A program made the position numbers and the translations under genes. From NCBI RefSeq assembly GCF_000283155.1, contig NW_004454170.1, positions 12,721,217-12,785,216 of the forward strand: a stretch of DNA of 64,000 bases. The letters are read 5' to 3'. How positions within the stretch are numbered: the first letter of the stretch is position 1; each line of letters begins with the position of its first letter. Below are positions 46,173 to 58,524 of the stretch, one piece after another. The DNA comes from Ceratotherium simum simum (taxonomy: Eukaryota > Chordata > Mammalia > Perissodactyla > Rhinocerotidae). The notes under the pieces are model-generated. The model had not been told where the DNA came from. It worked only from the letters and a program-made list of their open reading frames with translations, and made no database searches.

Positions 46173-47179
46173 CTGGAAAGAAAACAAAAGATAATCAGTA
46201 AAAATAAAGGGCATTGCATAGTAGTCTCTAAAGAAAGTAGGCCTCTGAAAGAATGGTTGGTTCACTTAATTATCTGATTAAAGATATTAACCCAATTAAG
46301 GCAAGAATTCATCAGTCAGAAAGGAGCTGGTCTACAATGGAAGCAAAGTGAAGGAGAAGTCTCAGAGGAAACACTGGACTTCCCATGCACAGTCCAGAGG
46401 AGAGGAAGAGGTCGGTGGGAATGGGAATCCCTATCAGACTATTAGAGACTGATAACACACACATTTGAGTCATGTAAATAAATTGACTTTCTGGATATAA
46501 TACTAGCTAGCAATCTGATAATCTGACTTTTCATGCTGATTATCTACAGGTAGAAAATGTGCTGTCTGAACTATTGTGAACACCTAATTCTCCTGATAAA
46601 TGTGTTTTTTTTAATTGTCCATTGGCCAACTGGACAAAATCCCCAGCCTTACCAATTGTAGGTCTCAGAACTCCTGAGCATACAAATCTGATGGTGAAAT
46701 CCTGGAGAGGAGTAGATCTTTAAGATACACGCTTTCTTGTGAAGATTCTTGGCCACCAGCCATTTTGCCACTTGTGGTGATGCTGGAAATCACCATGTGC
46801 CTTGGTATTTAATATTTAGACAAACATTCAGTTACCACCCTCCTTCCTGTGAACCAATATCTTTAGCATTGTAGCTCTCATACTTCATATTAATTATTAG
46901 TTTACTTATCTGTCTCCCTTAATAAGTTGTGACCTCCTGCAGGGAAAATTTTGCTTATTCATCTTTTTTAGCCTCAATGACTAGCAAATGCCTGGTATAT
47001 GGCATGCACAGTTTTTTGAACTGTTGAACTTAGAAAACAAAACAATGAAAATATAAATATTATACCACTTCATCCAACCAAAGAAAAAGTACCACGTATT
47101 TTAATCTCTTGTTTCCTTGATATTCAAATCAAAATGCCTACCATAACGATTTATCGTCCCTTCAGGGAGAGGATAAAAT

Positions 47180-47365
47180 TAACTCTTGCTGTGTCTCTGT
47201 TATGTTCCAGGCCTGTGCTGGTTAATTGCTCATAAACTGTTATCTTGAAGACTTAGAATACTTTCAATTCTTTTTTAAAGACAAGAAAAGAGAGGATTGA
47301 TGAATTTAAATAACATGTTCACAGTACCCCAATTAATAATAGAAGAACTAGAATTTAAAATTTGT
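47180..47365 (-). repeat. MIR SINE relic
   Basis: Reversed MIR: TCTGTTATGTTCCAGGCCTG, then a TTTTTTAAAGACAAGAAAAG segment and GAACTAGAATTTAAAAT. Weak. Confidence 0.5.
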
Positions 47366-49459
47366 CATCTCCCCTGACAGATTTTATTTTTTAAAATCTT
47401 TTAAAGAAGATTTCAGTTCTTAGAGACCAAACTATTCCCATGTAACATTAAATTAGAATTTCTTGTTGGATTCAGAGTTCTTTGAAGACAAACTGAGAAT
47501 AATTATAAGTTAACAAATGGGGAGGAATAATAGACCTAAAATGGAACACATACTCTGCCAAAAAAAAAGAAAAATTCTTAAAAGATCTTTATTACACAAA
47601 TTGAATTCCTAACATTTCCAACAAACATGCAATAAAGATAAATCTGGCTTACTCTGAACTCGAGCCTGATATAATCACCAAATATCTATAAAAAATACAA
47701 CTTAGCTTGCTTGAGAGACACAGAGGTCATCCATTCCTACAGTTATTCTGAGATCTACCCCACGATTCATCCAGATCAACAAAGATCTGATTTTCTGGAC
47801 CTCACCATACTTTACAACAAATGCACAAACTGGTGTAATGATATTGGTTTATATTTAAGGACATAATAAAGTAGGAAAATAAAACATCATTTTGAGCTTT
47901 TAAGTGGTCAATTCTGGATCTATTCAGGATATGCTTCATTCTTTATGAGAACACTAAGAAGTTCTTTACTGGTCTTATTACCAAGAATAATTTCTACCTC
48001 CACAGACCATTGTCTTGCACTTAACTTATTAAAAATGTGTATTATGTAACCGTACATGGTTTGGATTTTGCCTTAAACTCTAGAAAGCTTAAACCCAGGC
48101 CTGTGTCTCATGCCTCCCAAAGCTATAGGTTACACCGTGAATTTTTAATCTAACTTCTAGTGATACAGTTTTTTACTTTTTTTTCACTTCTATTTTTTTA
48201 TATACAATCCAGTTTTACTTTATAATAGGATATATTAAATCCTTTCCTTAATGAAGCAGGATAAAAATAAGGAAAAGAACCAAACAAACACTTAATGTCA
48301 GTAGAAATCAATTTAGCCACAGAACGATTTTTTTAGAAAGGTAGGTGAAAAGGAAATGATATGATCATTCTGCTATTGGAAGTTGTCATTTCTAACTGTT
48401 TAGCAGAATGATGTAATTACTCAAATCTCATTTATGTTAAGACTTCCCTTCTCCACCTATATTTAGCTGGTCTTTAAATGAATCAATTTATGATTCTAAC
48501 AAATACCTCCGCCCCATGGATTGCCTCCAGCAAGATCTGAAGGCTTTTCTTCTCTTCCTTTCCTCTCAATGTTAGCCATTCGATCTAGATTAAGAAAATC
48601 CTTCCCCTAGGGTTGGGGGATTGGTCAAAAGCTAGGACCCTGTGCCACAGTTTCAAAGGTAGATCTTTTTAAGGGATCAAAATGTATATAGATGTCAGCC
48701 CAATTCTCACTTTTTGTTCCATGTAGAATGTAGTCTATTGCAGTCCATTTCTGCTTTCTAAATATTGAAGTAAACTCATTCACTCAGGGAGTCTCTCTCT
48801 CCCCTTTCTCTTTCTCTTTTTTATCCTATCACAAAGCAGTTGGCTTAGGGATATAAGCCCTAGAGAGAGACAAAAAGACCTAGAATATCTGAACCATTGG
48901 GATTGGGCTAATATTCTCTGCTTGTCCATCGTTTATGAACCCCCGTTTCTTAAAATTCACAAGTGTGAGTTGGACAGATTTTCCCTGATGTCATTATGGT
49001 GACATCCAAGACTTAAGTTTCAGCTTTGGTGGTAGCTAAAGATGGAGTACTAGGCAATGGCCAGTTTTCCTTAAATAGCTTTCTTGGTTTCTGTGGTTGT
49101 ACCAAGGCAGGATTCAGCTATTACTGGCTTCTGTGGACACACTACCACCTAAAGCACACAAACATCACCCCAATTTTCAACTCTGTAGTTAAACCTTAAT
49201 TTTCATTTCTTTACCAATAAATGGCTCCCAGTTATACCAATCAAGTTTCAAAAACTAAGTGTCTTAGACATAGAAGGGCCTCTATAAATAATTAGTTAAT
49301 GAATGAAAGGGTCTTCAATGTATTTCTCTATAAACCTGAAAATATTTGCCTCTACTTTTTCCACATATTTATGATGGTATACCTCATTCTCTCCATATGA
49401 ATGCATTTTAGGCTAAGTGTGAAATTTTAAAAGCTAAATCATGCCAAAGAACAAGGAAT

Positions 49460-49640
49460 TTTCAGTTCAGTCCCTGCCTCCAAATCACATCGTCAATGTT
49501 TTAAAATATCATTATCTGGCCCCCAGGACTTGCCAAATCAGAATCTTCAGGGGTAAACATTTAGAATTTCTGTGATTAAAAAAAGTGCCACAAGTGATTC
49601 TCATAAGCAACTAAAATTTGGAATGATTTGGGAAGACCCT
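49460..49640 (+). repeat. MER5A-like hAT relic
   Basis: CTGGCCCCCAGGACTTGCCA, AATCAGAATCTTCAGGGGTA and AAGTGATTCTCATAAGCAAC correspond to the MER5A word order. Diverged. Confidence 0.5.
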
Positions 49641-50086
49641 CAACATTTGCGAAGCAAATATCCTGAAACCCTAAAGAAATCCCTAGATTAATTTTCCCTC
49701 CAAATACAGTAACTTATGTGAGTCTTCATTTAGTCTTTAAACATATGGTAAGTGGGAGACATTCATTAGTGAACAAAACAAGCATAGTGTCCACCTCAAA
49801 CAACGTATTTTCTCTAACAAACACCTTGATCTTTTAGCCTGTCACCTCTTATGTGACAACTTCTATTAAAATTGTTTCAGTTTTCAATGTTCCAGGAATT
49901 CTTCAGACTGTTAAACTGAAAGTTCTCATTCTTGGATTCTATCTCAATCAGTTTAGTGAATTAGGCCCCATTGTCTATAGATGCAGAGCTGCTCTCGTTC
50001 CTCTTTTGATGGTAATGTCATACAAACATGGCAGTCAATATCCAGTAGCTCCTTGTAATACTACAAATGAACGGCTGTTCCGTTCA

Positions 50087-50117
50087 TAGCACAACTCCGA
50101 GGAAGGGAGTTGTGCTA
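50087..50117. other. Perfect 12-bp hairpin with 7-nt loop
   Basis: TAGCACAACTCC (50087-50098), loop GAGGAAG, then its exact reverse complement GGAGTTGTGCTA (50106-50117). Confidence 0.9.
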
Positions 50118-50439
50118 ACTGAGCAATTAGCAGGGTTACTCGGGATGACTGTCATGATTCTCCTAGTTCACTCACGTCAGTTCTCCTAGTTGGTTAATAC
50201 TTATATTTAACGAATAATAGGTATCATCCAAAAATAATTTCAGAAATCATTACCATAACAGTAGTAGCAGTTACAAGGGAAGCTTTTGTCCTACATAAAA
50301 CTCTCTTTTGTGATCACAGAAAACTTTTTGGGAGGTCCAGGGCTTCTCCAGATATTTCTGTATTACCTCACTGGTGCCAAGTCATGGTCAAGTACGGGCG
50401 GAGTATAAAAACTTACACAACACAAGAGTGTAATTTGTT

Positions 50440-51110
50440 TTTCCAAGTCTTTCCGAATTCCTTCCTTTGAACTTTTTCCCTTCTCACCTATACTTTTCAA
50501 GAGAGAATTGTTAACTTGAATCATCCTGACCAACTTTTCTTCCGTCTCAGGAAGTGTCTCTTCTCTCCATGGTTAACAGCTTCACGTGTGCTTTTTACGT
50601 CGTCCTGTCCTGTCTCTGCTTGAATCTTTTTCTATCCATGATCCATCTATTTCTTTATCTTCCATCTATCCCTCTCCACTATTCCCTTCCCCTCAGACTT
50701 CTACAAAAATGCTCAAGTCTTAAATTCCGAAAACAAAACACAACAAAAACCCCTCCCTGGGTCCTATATTCCCCTCGTTGAAATAATAGACGGCTCCTAC
50801 TAGGTTCGTTTTCTCGTCTTTCTTCTTTTCACCTACTATTCCCTTCTTATTTGCAATCTCATGATCAAAAGTGCCCTTTATTTACTTTATCTAGTGACTC
50901 TTGCTAAAACCACTAAAGATATCCAAACCTAGTTCTAAGCTAAGCTTCTCACAGATCTTTCACTCTATTCAAATACCGACGACTTCTTAAAGCACTCTCC
51001 ACCCTTGACCTCCGGAACTCATCTTTTACTTGATTCTCTTCTCTGATGCCACTTTGCATTGTCCATTAGGGTGTTCTTTCCTTTTTTGGTCTATTAACTT
51101 TGAGGATGTC
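50440..51110 (+). repeat. L2-like LINE relic
   Basis: It has the pyrimidine-rich L2 layout with TGACTCTTGCTAAAACCACT, AAGATATCCAAACCTAGTTC and CCACCCTTGACCTCCGGAAC. Diverged; edges approximate. Confidence 0.45.
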
Positions 51111-52082
51111 CTAGAGTTCCATGAATTAAATTATTGGTGGTAATAACTGACATGGTAGAAGTTAGTGAAATTACCAAGAGAGGATATGCAGATACAGTAG
51201 AACAAAAGAGAGGTCCTGGAGGAAAGGAGAAAAGTAGTGAGTAGTAAAGACAATATGGAAAAGAGAGCAATCAGAGAGGATGAAATAAAAACAAAAAAGG
51301 CACGGTAGGAGGGATTTGAAAGAAGGACAAATCAATGTGTGAAATGTCTCCACCCCCAACCTCATCCTTTCTGACTCTCCCAAAAAGTCAAGGAGAATAA
51401 AAACTCCAAAAGACACCACTATATTTGGAAATTAGGTGGTCTCTGGGTGAAAACTGATTGTAAGGATTTTAGGAGTGAGTGGCCTTTAAGGAAATGGACT
51501 AAATAAGAGAAGGCTAGCCTTTGAGGAAATTAGACATTGAAGGATAGAGCAGAAGTTTATGTATATGCAAATGTGTGGCCTGTAATATTTAAATGATTGG
51601 CCCATAACATTTAAAATTCTCTTAATTACATTTTGCAGAACTTGTTTTCAGAACCCTATCAGGAGAATATAAAATGTTGCCCAAAATCTATAACCAAAGC
51701 AATGACCGCAGCTCTAATTAAGCCCAAACACACACTATTATACCCCCGAATCAGTGCTCAAGGCCTGGTCTTTCTCTATTAGATGAGTTTAAGAAGTAAG
51801 CTTCTTGCAGTGTAGTGGTCAGTGATAGACCACAGGGATCTAACAAATAGCGAGTACAGGTGGGAAAAACCACCTGAAGTGTAATAACAAAACGTTTGAG
51901 TAGGTGAATCAATCTTAGGGTCCAAGTCTTTCCATCACATTACTCATTAAACAGGCAGGTGCCTGCTCTTTCCTTCAAGGGAAAGAATAATGATGGGCTA
52001 CACCCTTCTTTCATAAGAGATAAATCATTTTGAGGGTACATACAAAAAAAGTGGCAACCATGGTTCTAGGTTTTTGTTTTTT

Positions 52083-52132
52083 AGTTAAAGAATCTGGTTC
52101 AAAATATTTAAGAAACTACAGATTCTTTAACT
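52083..52132. other. Perfect 14-bp inverted repeat with 22-nt loop
   Basis: AGTTAAAGAATCTG at 52083-52096 and its exact reverse complement CAGATTCTTTAACT at 52119-52132. Confidence 0.92.
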
Positions 52133-53169
52133 GTGAATCTCTATGTAGAATAGCTGTCCAGGAGAAGGCTGTGGTTTCATTGAAAGACTTCTAAAATGGA
52201 GAATCAAAAGTCTGAGTATATATGCCTGCTCTATTGGTGATCTTGGAAAATTCACTTGGTTCTGAGACAAATTGTTTTTAGTTGAAAAATGAAAAAACTC
52301 ATATCCATTTCACAGGATGAGAAAGCACAGAAATTTTTAAATGCTAAACATATATAATACGATATTATGATAGATGAGCTTTACTGTAAGTGACTAAAGA
52401 GCCTTTTAAGTTAAAGTCAGACATTTTGTAATAAGATGGTACTCTTATTTGAGACATATAAGCAAGAACTAATATTTAATTTTCAATGTGCTTATTTGAG
52501 ATAGGCAAACCAAAAAATAGGTAGTATCTTCTATGAAAATGTTTTATAAATACTTTAGTGAAAAGGTAAATCTACAGTGTACAAGTATTATACATACAGA
52601 TGTTTTACCTCTCTATCTAAATTTAGCTGAGCTTATATACATTTAAAAGATTAATTTCATAATAAGTTAGATATAGATCAGTGAAATTTATTGCATTTCT
52701 GCATTCATAAGTTGTTTTCCTTCTGTATACTCAGGTAGCTTGGATTTCATTTTATTTGCCCTAAAGAAGCAAATGAATAGCTAGTGAATCACGCAGACTT
52801 AGACATGATTGCTGAAAGATTACAAATCAGCAAATTATAGGAAGATTAAATTAATTACGGGTGGAGTATGTTATTCCACTTCTGTGATATTTATATAGAA
52901 TAATTTCAATTGACGTACTATTTTATTTTATGTTTAACTACATTTTAAGTGACATACAGGATTAAAGGGGGTAAATTTATGACAAGAGTCATCCTTAGGT
53001 ACGAATTTGCCTTAAAAACATTTTTATAAAGTGAATTATTGCATCAAGTTGGAACATTTAAAAATTTGACATTAATGTTCAATTTTTTAAATCTCCTTTT
53101 CTAATGTTTCAGGTAGATAAATGCTAAGCATTTAGGATGATAAAACTAGGATTTAAAATGTATACTAAC

Positions 53170-53306
53170 CATGTGGAACCAGAAAGACCAGCAACATAAG
53201 TAGCGCAATCTAAAATTCCTGATTCATACAGTGCCTTCATCACCCCGGAGAATCCCACCATGGCTCGGAACCCTCCACCAGAGCCCAATATGGCTACCAC
53301 AGGCAC
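53170..53306 (-). CDS. PLA2G4A: PLA2G4A coding exon (residues 187-232, catalytic Ser228), probably exon 8
   Basis: This exon carries the nucleophile elbow of cytosolic phospholipase A2 alpha. It is 137 bp, starts in phase 0 at VPVVAILGSGG and ends after two bases of the Trp232 codon. The glycine-rich oxyanion-hole segment GSGGGFR contains Arg200, and GLSGS contains Ser228, which forms the acyl-enzyme in the Ser/Asp dyad. Both residues are essential in the human enzyme. The acceptor is a pyrimidine-rich tract ending CCAG at 53307 and the donor is GTTAGT at 53169. It is the most upstream exon in the window and is followed by a 7.0-kb intron. The protein sequence appears unchanged from human as remembered, as expected for the active site. 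Confidence 0.98.
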
Positions 53307-53544
53307 CTGGAATGATGAAACACAGAGATCATTTGCAAAGTCAAGTCATAAAATATATTCCTTTTCAGTTTCAGTTTTTATACTATATGTTGCACATTTG
53401 GAAATAAGGAATTGTAAGTTCACTCATACCTTAAAAACACCTAATTTTTAAAAAGAAGAAAATATGTTTCATATAAGAAAATCAAGAATTAATGTCTATT
53501 AGAAAGCAGACATTATTAAAATGACCAACTACCTCTATTTAATA

Positions 53545-53770
53545 ATGATATCAACAACAATAATGTTCTATCTTTGCTTGACCCTTTGCAGTTTTTGGCT
53601 TGCTTTCAAGTGCACTTTTAAAATTTGATCCTCTCAAAAATCCTGTAAGGTAAGTAAAAAAATATTTGCTCATTTTGCAGATGGACGTTCTGAAAGGATG
53701 ATATTACTTGCATAAGATCTATTAGCTGGTAATCTGTAGTTAAGTAAGCACCTTGCCTTCTTGGTCCAGA
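53545..53770 (-). repeat. MIR SINE relic
   Basis: Reversed MIR: ATTTGATCCTCTCAAAAATC, CTGTAAGGTAAGTAAAAAAA, CATTTTGCAGATGGACG. Confidence 0.55.
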
Positions 53771-53869
53771 ATTCTTACTGCTCCTTGATGCTGACTCATT
53801 TCAAAATATATGCTATTATTCAAGCCATAAAACTTAATCAACTTAATAAGAACTAAAAAATTTATTTAT

Positions 53870-53990
53870 TTATTCTTTAATTCATTCAATAAATCTGATT
53901 AAGTGGTCTCCACATTTCAGGCATCGTGGGTGGATCTGGGGAATATAGTTTATTTAAGTGACGCAGAAATGTAATAATAATTATGACAAC
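53870..53990 (-). repeat. L2 LINE 3' terminus
   Basis: TTAATTCATTCAATAAATCT followed by CACATTTCAGGCATCGTGGG and GGGGAATATAG fits the reversed L2 end. Confidence 0.55.
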
Positions 53991-54009
53991 ATTAAAAATA
54001 GGGATAGAT

Positions 54010-54240
54010 GGCATTCACTGAGCTCTTATTATCTGGTAGGAACTGTTCTTAGTATTTGACAGACATGTCTCATATAACCTTCACAAAATCCCTATGAGCT
54101 TTCAATTTTATAGGTAAGGAAACCAAGTTACTTGGAACCAAGACCTTGAAAACTCGTTCAAGGTCATGTGACCAATAAGAAGCAGAGTCAGGAGTCAAAC
54201 CCCAGGATCCTGTCTCCAGGCTCATGCTAGTATGCGTCAC
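54010..54240 (-). repeat. MIR SINE relic
   Basis: Reversed MIR: TCATATAACCTTCACAAAAT, TTTATAGGTAAGGAAACCAA, AGCAGAGTCAGGAGTCAAAC. Confidence 0.7.
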
Positions 54241-54249
54241 TAAAATAAA

Positions 54250-54520
54250 GTGCTACAGGCTAGGAGTACATGAGGTCCAGAAGGTGTGGTCAGTTCCAAT
54301 CGGAGAAACTGGAGTGGTGGAGAAACCTTCACAGGCAAAGAAGAAACCTGAGCTTAATTTTAAAGATGCACAGCTATTCATTACGTAGGGACGAGGGCAG
54401 GGAAGGAGGCTGTTCTGGAAATGGAAGCAACATGAAAGAATGAAGAGTTTTCACAGGCAAATAGAGAAGCATAGGCTGTCTGTAACATGACTAAAAGACA
54501 AGAGTGTTTGTTTGGACAGG
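54250..54520 (-). repeat. L2-like relic
   Basis: Purine-rich block with GGAGGCTGTTCTGGAAATGG and CAACATGAAAGAATGAAGAG, suggesting a reversed L2 body. Weak. Confidence 0.35.
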
Positions 54521-54595
54521 GAGAGATTGTCATTTTCTTTGTGGTCCTGAATCATTCTTGCCTAGGGGAGCTGGTTGTTTCTCTGTGTCCTAGAG

Positions 54596-55070
54596 CAGCA
54601 CTTCTCAAAGTGTGCATAGCTTCCAGGATGTCCACAAGATTGAAACTATTTTCATAATAACACTAAAGATGTTATTTGCCTTTTTTCCTTCTCATTCTCT
54701 AATGACTGTACAATGGAGCTTTCCAGAGACTACAGGATGTGTGATATAGCAACAGATGGAATTCAACAGCAGATATGAGAATCCAGCTGTCTTCTGTTAA
54801 GTCAAACTATAAAGATACTTGTAAAAATGTAAAACAATGCTACTCTTCTCAATTTTTTTTCTGTTTTGGAAATATAGTTATTTTCATAAAATATGTTATT
54901 TATATTAATGTGAAATGGACTCATTTAAAATAAACAAATACATATCTTAATAAATTTTCTCAGTTTTAGTTTTTAATATGGTAACCTATATAAACAAGAT
55001 CTCTTAGAAGTTTTCAATATTTTTTAAGAGTATAAAGTATTTCTGAGACTAAAAAGTTTAATAACCACTG
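54596..55070. mobile_element. Non-autonomous hAT (Charlie-like) DNA transposon
   Basis: The left end CAGCACTTCTCAAAG and the right end, whose complement begins CAGTGGTTATTAAAC, are imperfect copies of the hAT terminal repeat CAGTGGTTCTCAAAC. The 8-bp flanks TCCTAGAG (54588-54595) and TCCTAGGA (55071-55078) look like a decayed 8-bp target duplication, the length expected for hAT. About 475 bp with no transposase frame. Confidence 0.75.
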
Positions 55071-56926
55071 TCCTAGGATATCAGGGATATGATGAGTGCA
55101 ATTCAATATCTTCCAGGAAAATTCTGAGCCTGATGAGGACAAGGCAGTGGGGGGAGACAAGGAAGGGAATATGAAAGGGGGAGCGGGTGGATGGAAACAT
55201 TTACTGGGCAGAGGCTGATGTGGAGGTCTAGTCAGATTGCTGGGGAGAAGAGGCGTATTTTGTTTGACATGGTTTTCCAATAATAACAATTATCAAGGAG
55301 GAAATTACAGATGGAAGACCGAGCAATTCATTGAAGCAAAAGATCATGAAGCAATCCAAAGCCTTATAAGAGATAAAACGAACCAAGAAATTCACATGAA
55401 GGGAAGAGTGGAACCTCAACTGGGTGGGGATGCTGTGACTGGAGTCGCAGACTAGAGTTATATTAGTCATGTTATTATCAGATTTTATTTTCTACATTAG
55501 TGACAAAATCTAATTTGCAGAATAAATGTACAAATCACAGAGTGCACGTGCACAGAACTCAAGTACTTTCAACAGTACTCTCTTCTCTCTAATAGTCACA
55601 GTTTTTCTTTCTGCTGAGACGTGAATGGGATACCATGACTCCTCCTCCCTTCCACCCCTAAAGCTAAGCTTATGAGGAGAGAAATAGAATCAAGGTACAT
55701 TTACAAGGAGAATTTTTAACATTCTGTGATGGATCTGATGTTAGGAGTAAAAGAGGAAGGAGTGTGGTCAGTGTTAGGGTTTCTGGCTTTGCTCATGGCA
55801 GATGATGCTGTCATTACCCAGAAGGATCCCAGGGCACGGAGCCAGGCTGAGGGGGATATACTGCACTTCATCTCAGAAATACAGAGTATATGACATGACT
55901 GCACTGTATTCTAAGCACTTGGATCCTTCCCCCTGGGTGTCTACTCACCAATGTGATAAACACGTATATTCATGGAATCGTTATTTTAGAACTGCAAAGA
56001 CCAAAAAGACTATAGAAGTTCTCTTATATATGGAAAGAGAAGTCTTTCCCTTTCCTAACCTAGAGGTTAGGTCTTATTGGTTAGGTCTTAGGACAATGAA
56101 TAGCAGGACACCTAGAACTAATTTCCTAGTCCAAGGCTCTTCTCTAATACCAAGTGGCCTCAAGTTGAAAGACCTGAGGCATCAAATTAGATGCAAATTG
56201 GAGACCTCATTCATGAAAACACACACTACCTGTTCAGTGCAATGGAGCAATTTAAATGGCTTTGAACCTGGGTATATTTAGATGAACGGAATGCTCTCAA
56301 ACACAGATTTTAAAGTTGTAAATAAAGTAAAATATGTAAGTTCTTAAAAACCTGTCTGGAGGGGGAAAAAGCTAAGACAGGACACTAAAGTGGGTTGTAA
56401 AGTGGGTGAGTGGAGTACAATGTAGTATTAGTTGCAACAGCAGTTGTAAGGAAGCCAGATAAGCACTTAGAGGAGGGATTTGAATTAGGCCTTGAAAGAA
56501 GCATTGAGTTTATATGCAATGTAATAATAATAATAGCAAACACTTATTGTTGCTATGTGCCAAGCACTGGGCCTAAGGTCAGGCCAAGAGAGGCAAAGCA
56601 GGAAAGGATATGTGATTTGGGGCAAGAAGAGAGGTCTTATTGTAGCAGGAATATACTAGGGAGTTGGGAAAAATAAGATTATGAAGGGCTTTGGGGAAAA
56701 AAAAATGTCAGCGTTGATAGTGTAGGAGGAGGAAGACTGTTGATATTCAAAAATCATTTAGGGGCATTTAAGCCCGTTTATTTGGTTACTTGTAACAATG
56801 TATTATTAAAAATAACATTAAACCCAATCTAAGTCAGGTAGTTGAGAGTAAAAAAATTCTTAATAACAGATTACACTGTTCATTTCAACACGCAACACAC
56901 AACCTGCGCTATTAAATCTCTCTCTG

Positions 56927-56966
56927 GATTTAATAATAGAAGTTGAGATTTAATAATAGAAGTTGG
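56927..56966. repeat. 20-bp tandem duplication
   Basis: Two head-to-tail copies of GATTTAATAATAGAAGTTGA, differing only at the last base. Confidence 0.95.
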
Positions 56967-57294
56967 AAAATTACACATAAGGTCTTTTCAAATCCTCTAC
57001 CAACTTCCAAGATGTCCTTCTTCATAGTCATCTGCCAGTAGCCCAACACATACTTAGAGATGCTTATTTTATGTAATTAGGAATTTTCTGGAAATAGACA
57101 TTTATTAAACTAGAATTCATGTGTTATGTAACCCATTGTTTTCATTATTGCTTTGCAGTAATACTTAAAGGGGGTTTTCAGGTAAGATTTTTAAGTCAGA
57201 TTTTTGGGTTGCTATCAGGTGAAAGAAAATGTCAGATATTTGTACATAAAAATTGAATAATCAAATGAATGAATGTGCAGATTATAATTACCAC

Positions 57295-57530
57295 CTTCAT
57301 TTATTGCATATGAATTTATCTGATTTTATGCACCATATGATTTAATTTTCATAACTCTGTGAGATATATTACTATTATATTATACATTATTACCTCCATT
57401 TTAAAGACAAAGTAATTGAAATACAAAGAAGATAATTTTCCATTTTTGCAAAACTAGAAAGTGGTGTCCTGTGGATTCAAAGCTGAGTCTGTCAGACTCC
57501 AAAACTCTTAATTCGCTACCCTCCACTCTG
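57295..57530 (-). repeat. MIR SINE relic
   Basis: Reversed MIR: TTTTCATAACTCTGTGAGAT, TACCTCCATTTTAAAGACAA, GTGGATTCAAAGCTGAGTCT. Confidence 0.65.
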
Positions 57531-57764
57531 TCTCTGAGAGCTTTCCCTACAGCTGACTTTGAGACCTGAGGCAAAGAAAATCCTCTTTGCACTCAGTTTA
57601 CTTATGTGTAAAAATAGTGGGTAGAATTAATGGACTTGAAGATTTTGCTACTCGTAACATTCTAGATTCTATAACTCATACAGAATGTGAATTATAAAAC
57701 TATAAAATGATAAATTTTTATTAACTATAAAAAAGAAATGGAAATTAGACTTATCAAGAAAATA

Positions 57765-57980
57765 CTGTGTGCCTGGCATTCCGTGGTCGCTTTCACGCAA
57801 TTTATTTCATTTAATCTTCCCGGTCCTCAAAAGGAGATCACTAGTATTTCCATTTTACAAATGAGGAGGTATTCAGTGCACACATAATAATACCTTGTCC
57901 ACATACAGATATCTAATACGTAGCAGAACGAGCATGGGAACTGAGGTGTAACTGACACTATAACTCATGCTCTTCCCTTT
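57765..57980 (-). repeat. MIR SINE relic
   Basis: Reversed MIR: GTGTGCCTGGCATTCCGTGG, TTTCATTTAATCTTCCCGGT, CCATTTTACAAATGAGGAGG. Confidence 0.7.
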
Positions 57981-58524
57981 TTTCATTATTCAGAAAGAAA
58001 AGAGTAATCTTTACTGAGAAAAACCATTTGATATTTAGCTAACTTGTATTTCAGATTCACATATCACTATCGATGCTATCAGCACCATTTTGTGAAATAA
58101 ATGAAGGCTAAATTTGGATGTTTTCATAGTCTTCATCATTCTGAAATAACTTTCAAAGAAATTACTTGGGAATTATAAGGTACAGTTGTTAGTCCTGGCT
58201 CTAAATATAAAAGAATCAAACAAATAAATGTTGTTGACAAGTTTTTAAGTTATATTTAGTTCTGATAGCCCCAGTATCTGTGTATAAATGATATCAATGA
58301 ATATTTCTCCTACTTCTGTCATGTGATTACAGGAAATGAAATTTTCATTTACCAAAAACCATGTGGTTTTTATTAAATTATCTTGATGTATGGGCTTGCG
58401 GATATTATTAATTTCCTCCCTTGCAAAAGAAAATTCTGAAGTGCTCAAGGATCTTTTTACATTTTTATAGATTTTAAGGTCTGACAATTATATAAAGACT
58501 TTTGCCTTTCTGATTCTTTTATTA

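Larger units (their letters stand above)
46173..53169 (-). other. PLA2G4A: PLA2G4A intron (7.0 kb)
   Basis: Donor GTTAGT, acceptor TTTCCAG. It has a MIR (47180-47365), a MER5-like piece (49460-49640), L2 (50440-51110), a 12-bp hairpin (50087-50117) and a 14-bp hairpin (52083-52132). The block 48500-49260 is distinct but unassigned. Elsewhere (46250-47150, 47370-48490, 51130-53160) I see nothing assignable and no gene. Confidence 0.85.

Noticed and set aside
55802..56281. 159-codon plus-strand open frame
   Set aside because: Its translation has no recognisable motif or similarity, lies in intronic DNA antisense to PLA2G4A, and includes short local repeats. Length alone is expected by chance among many frames in 64 kb.
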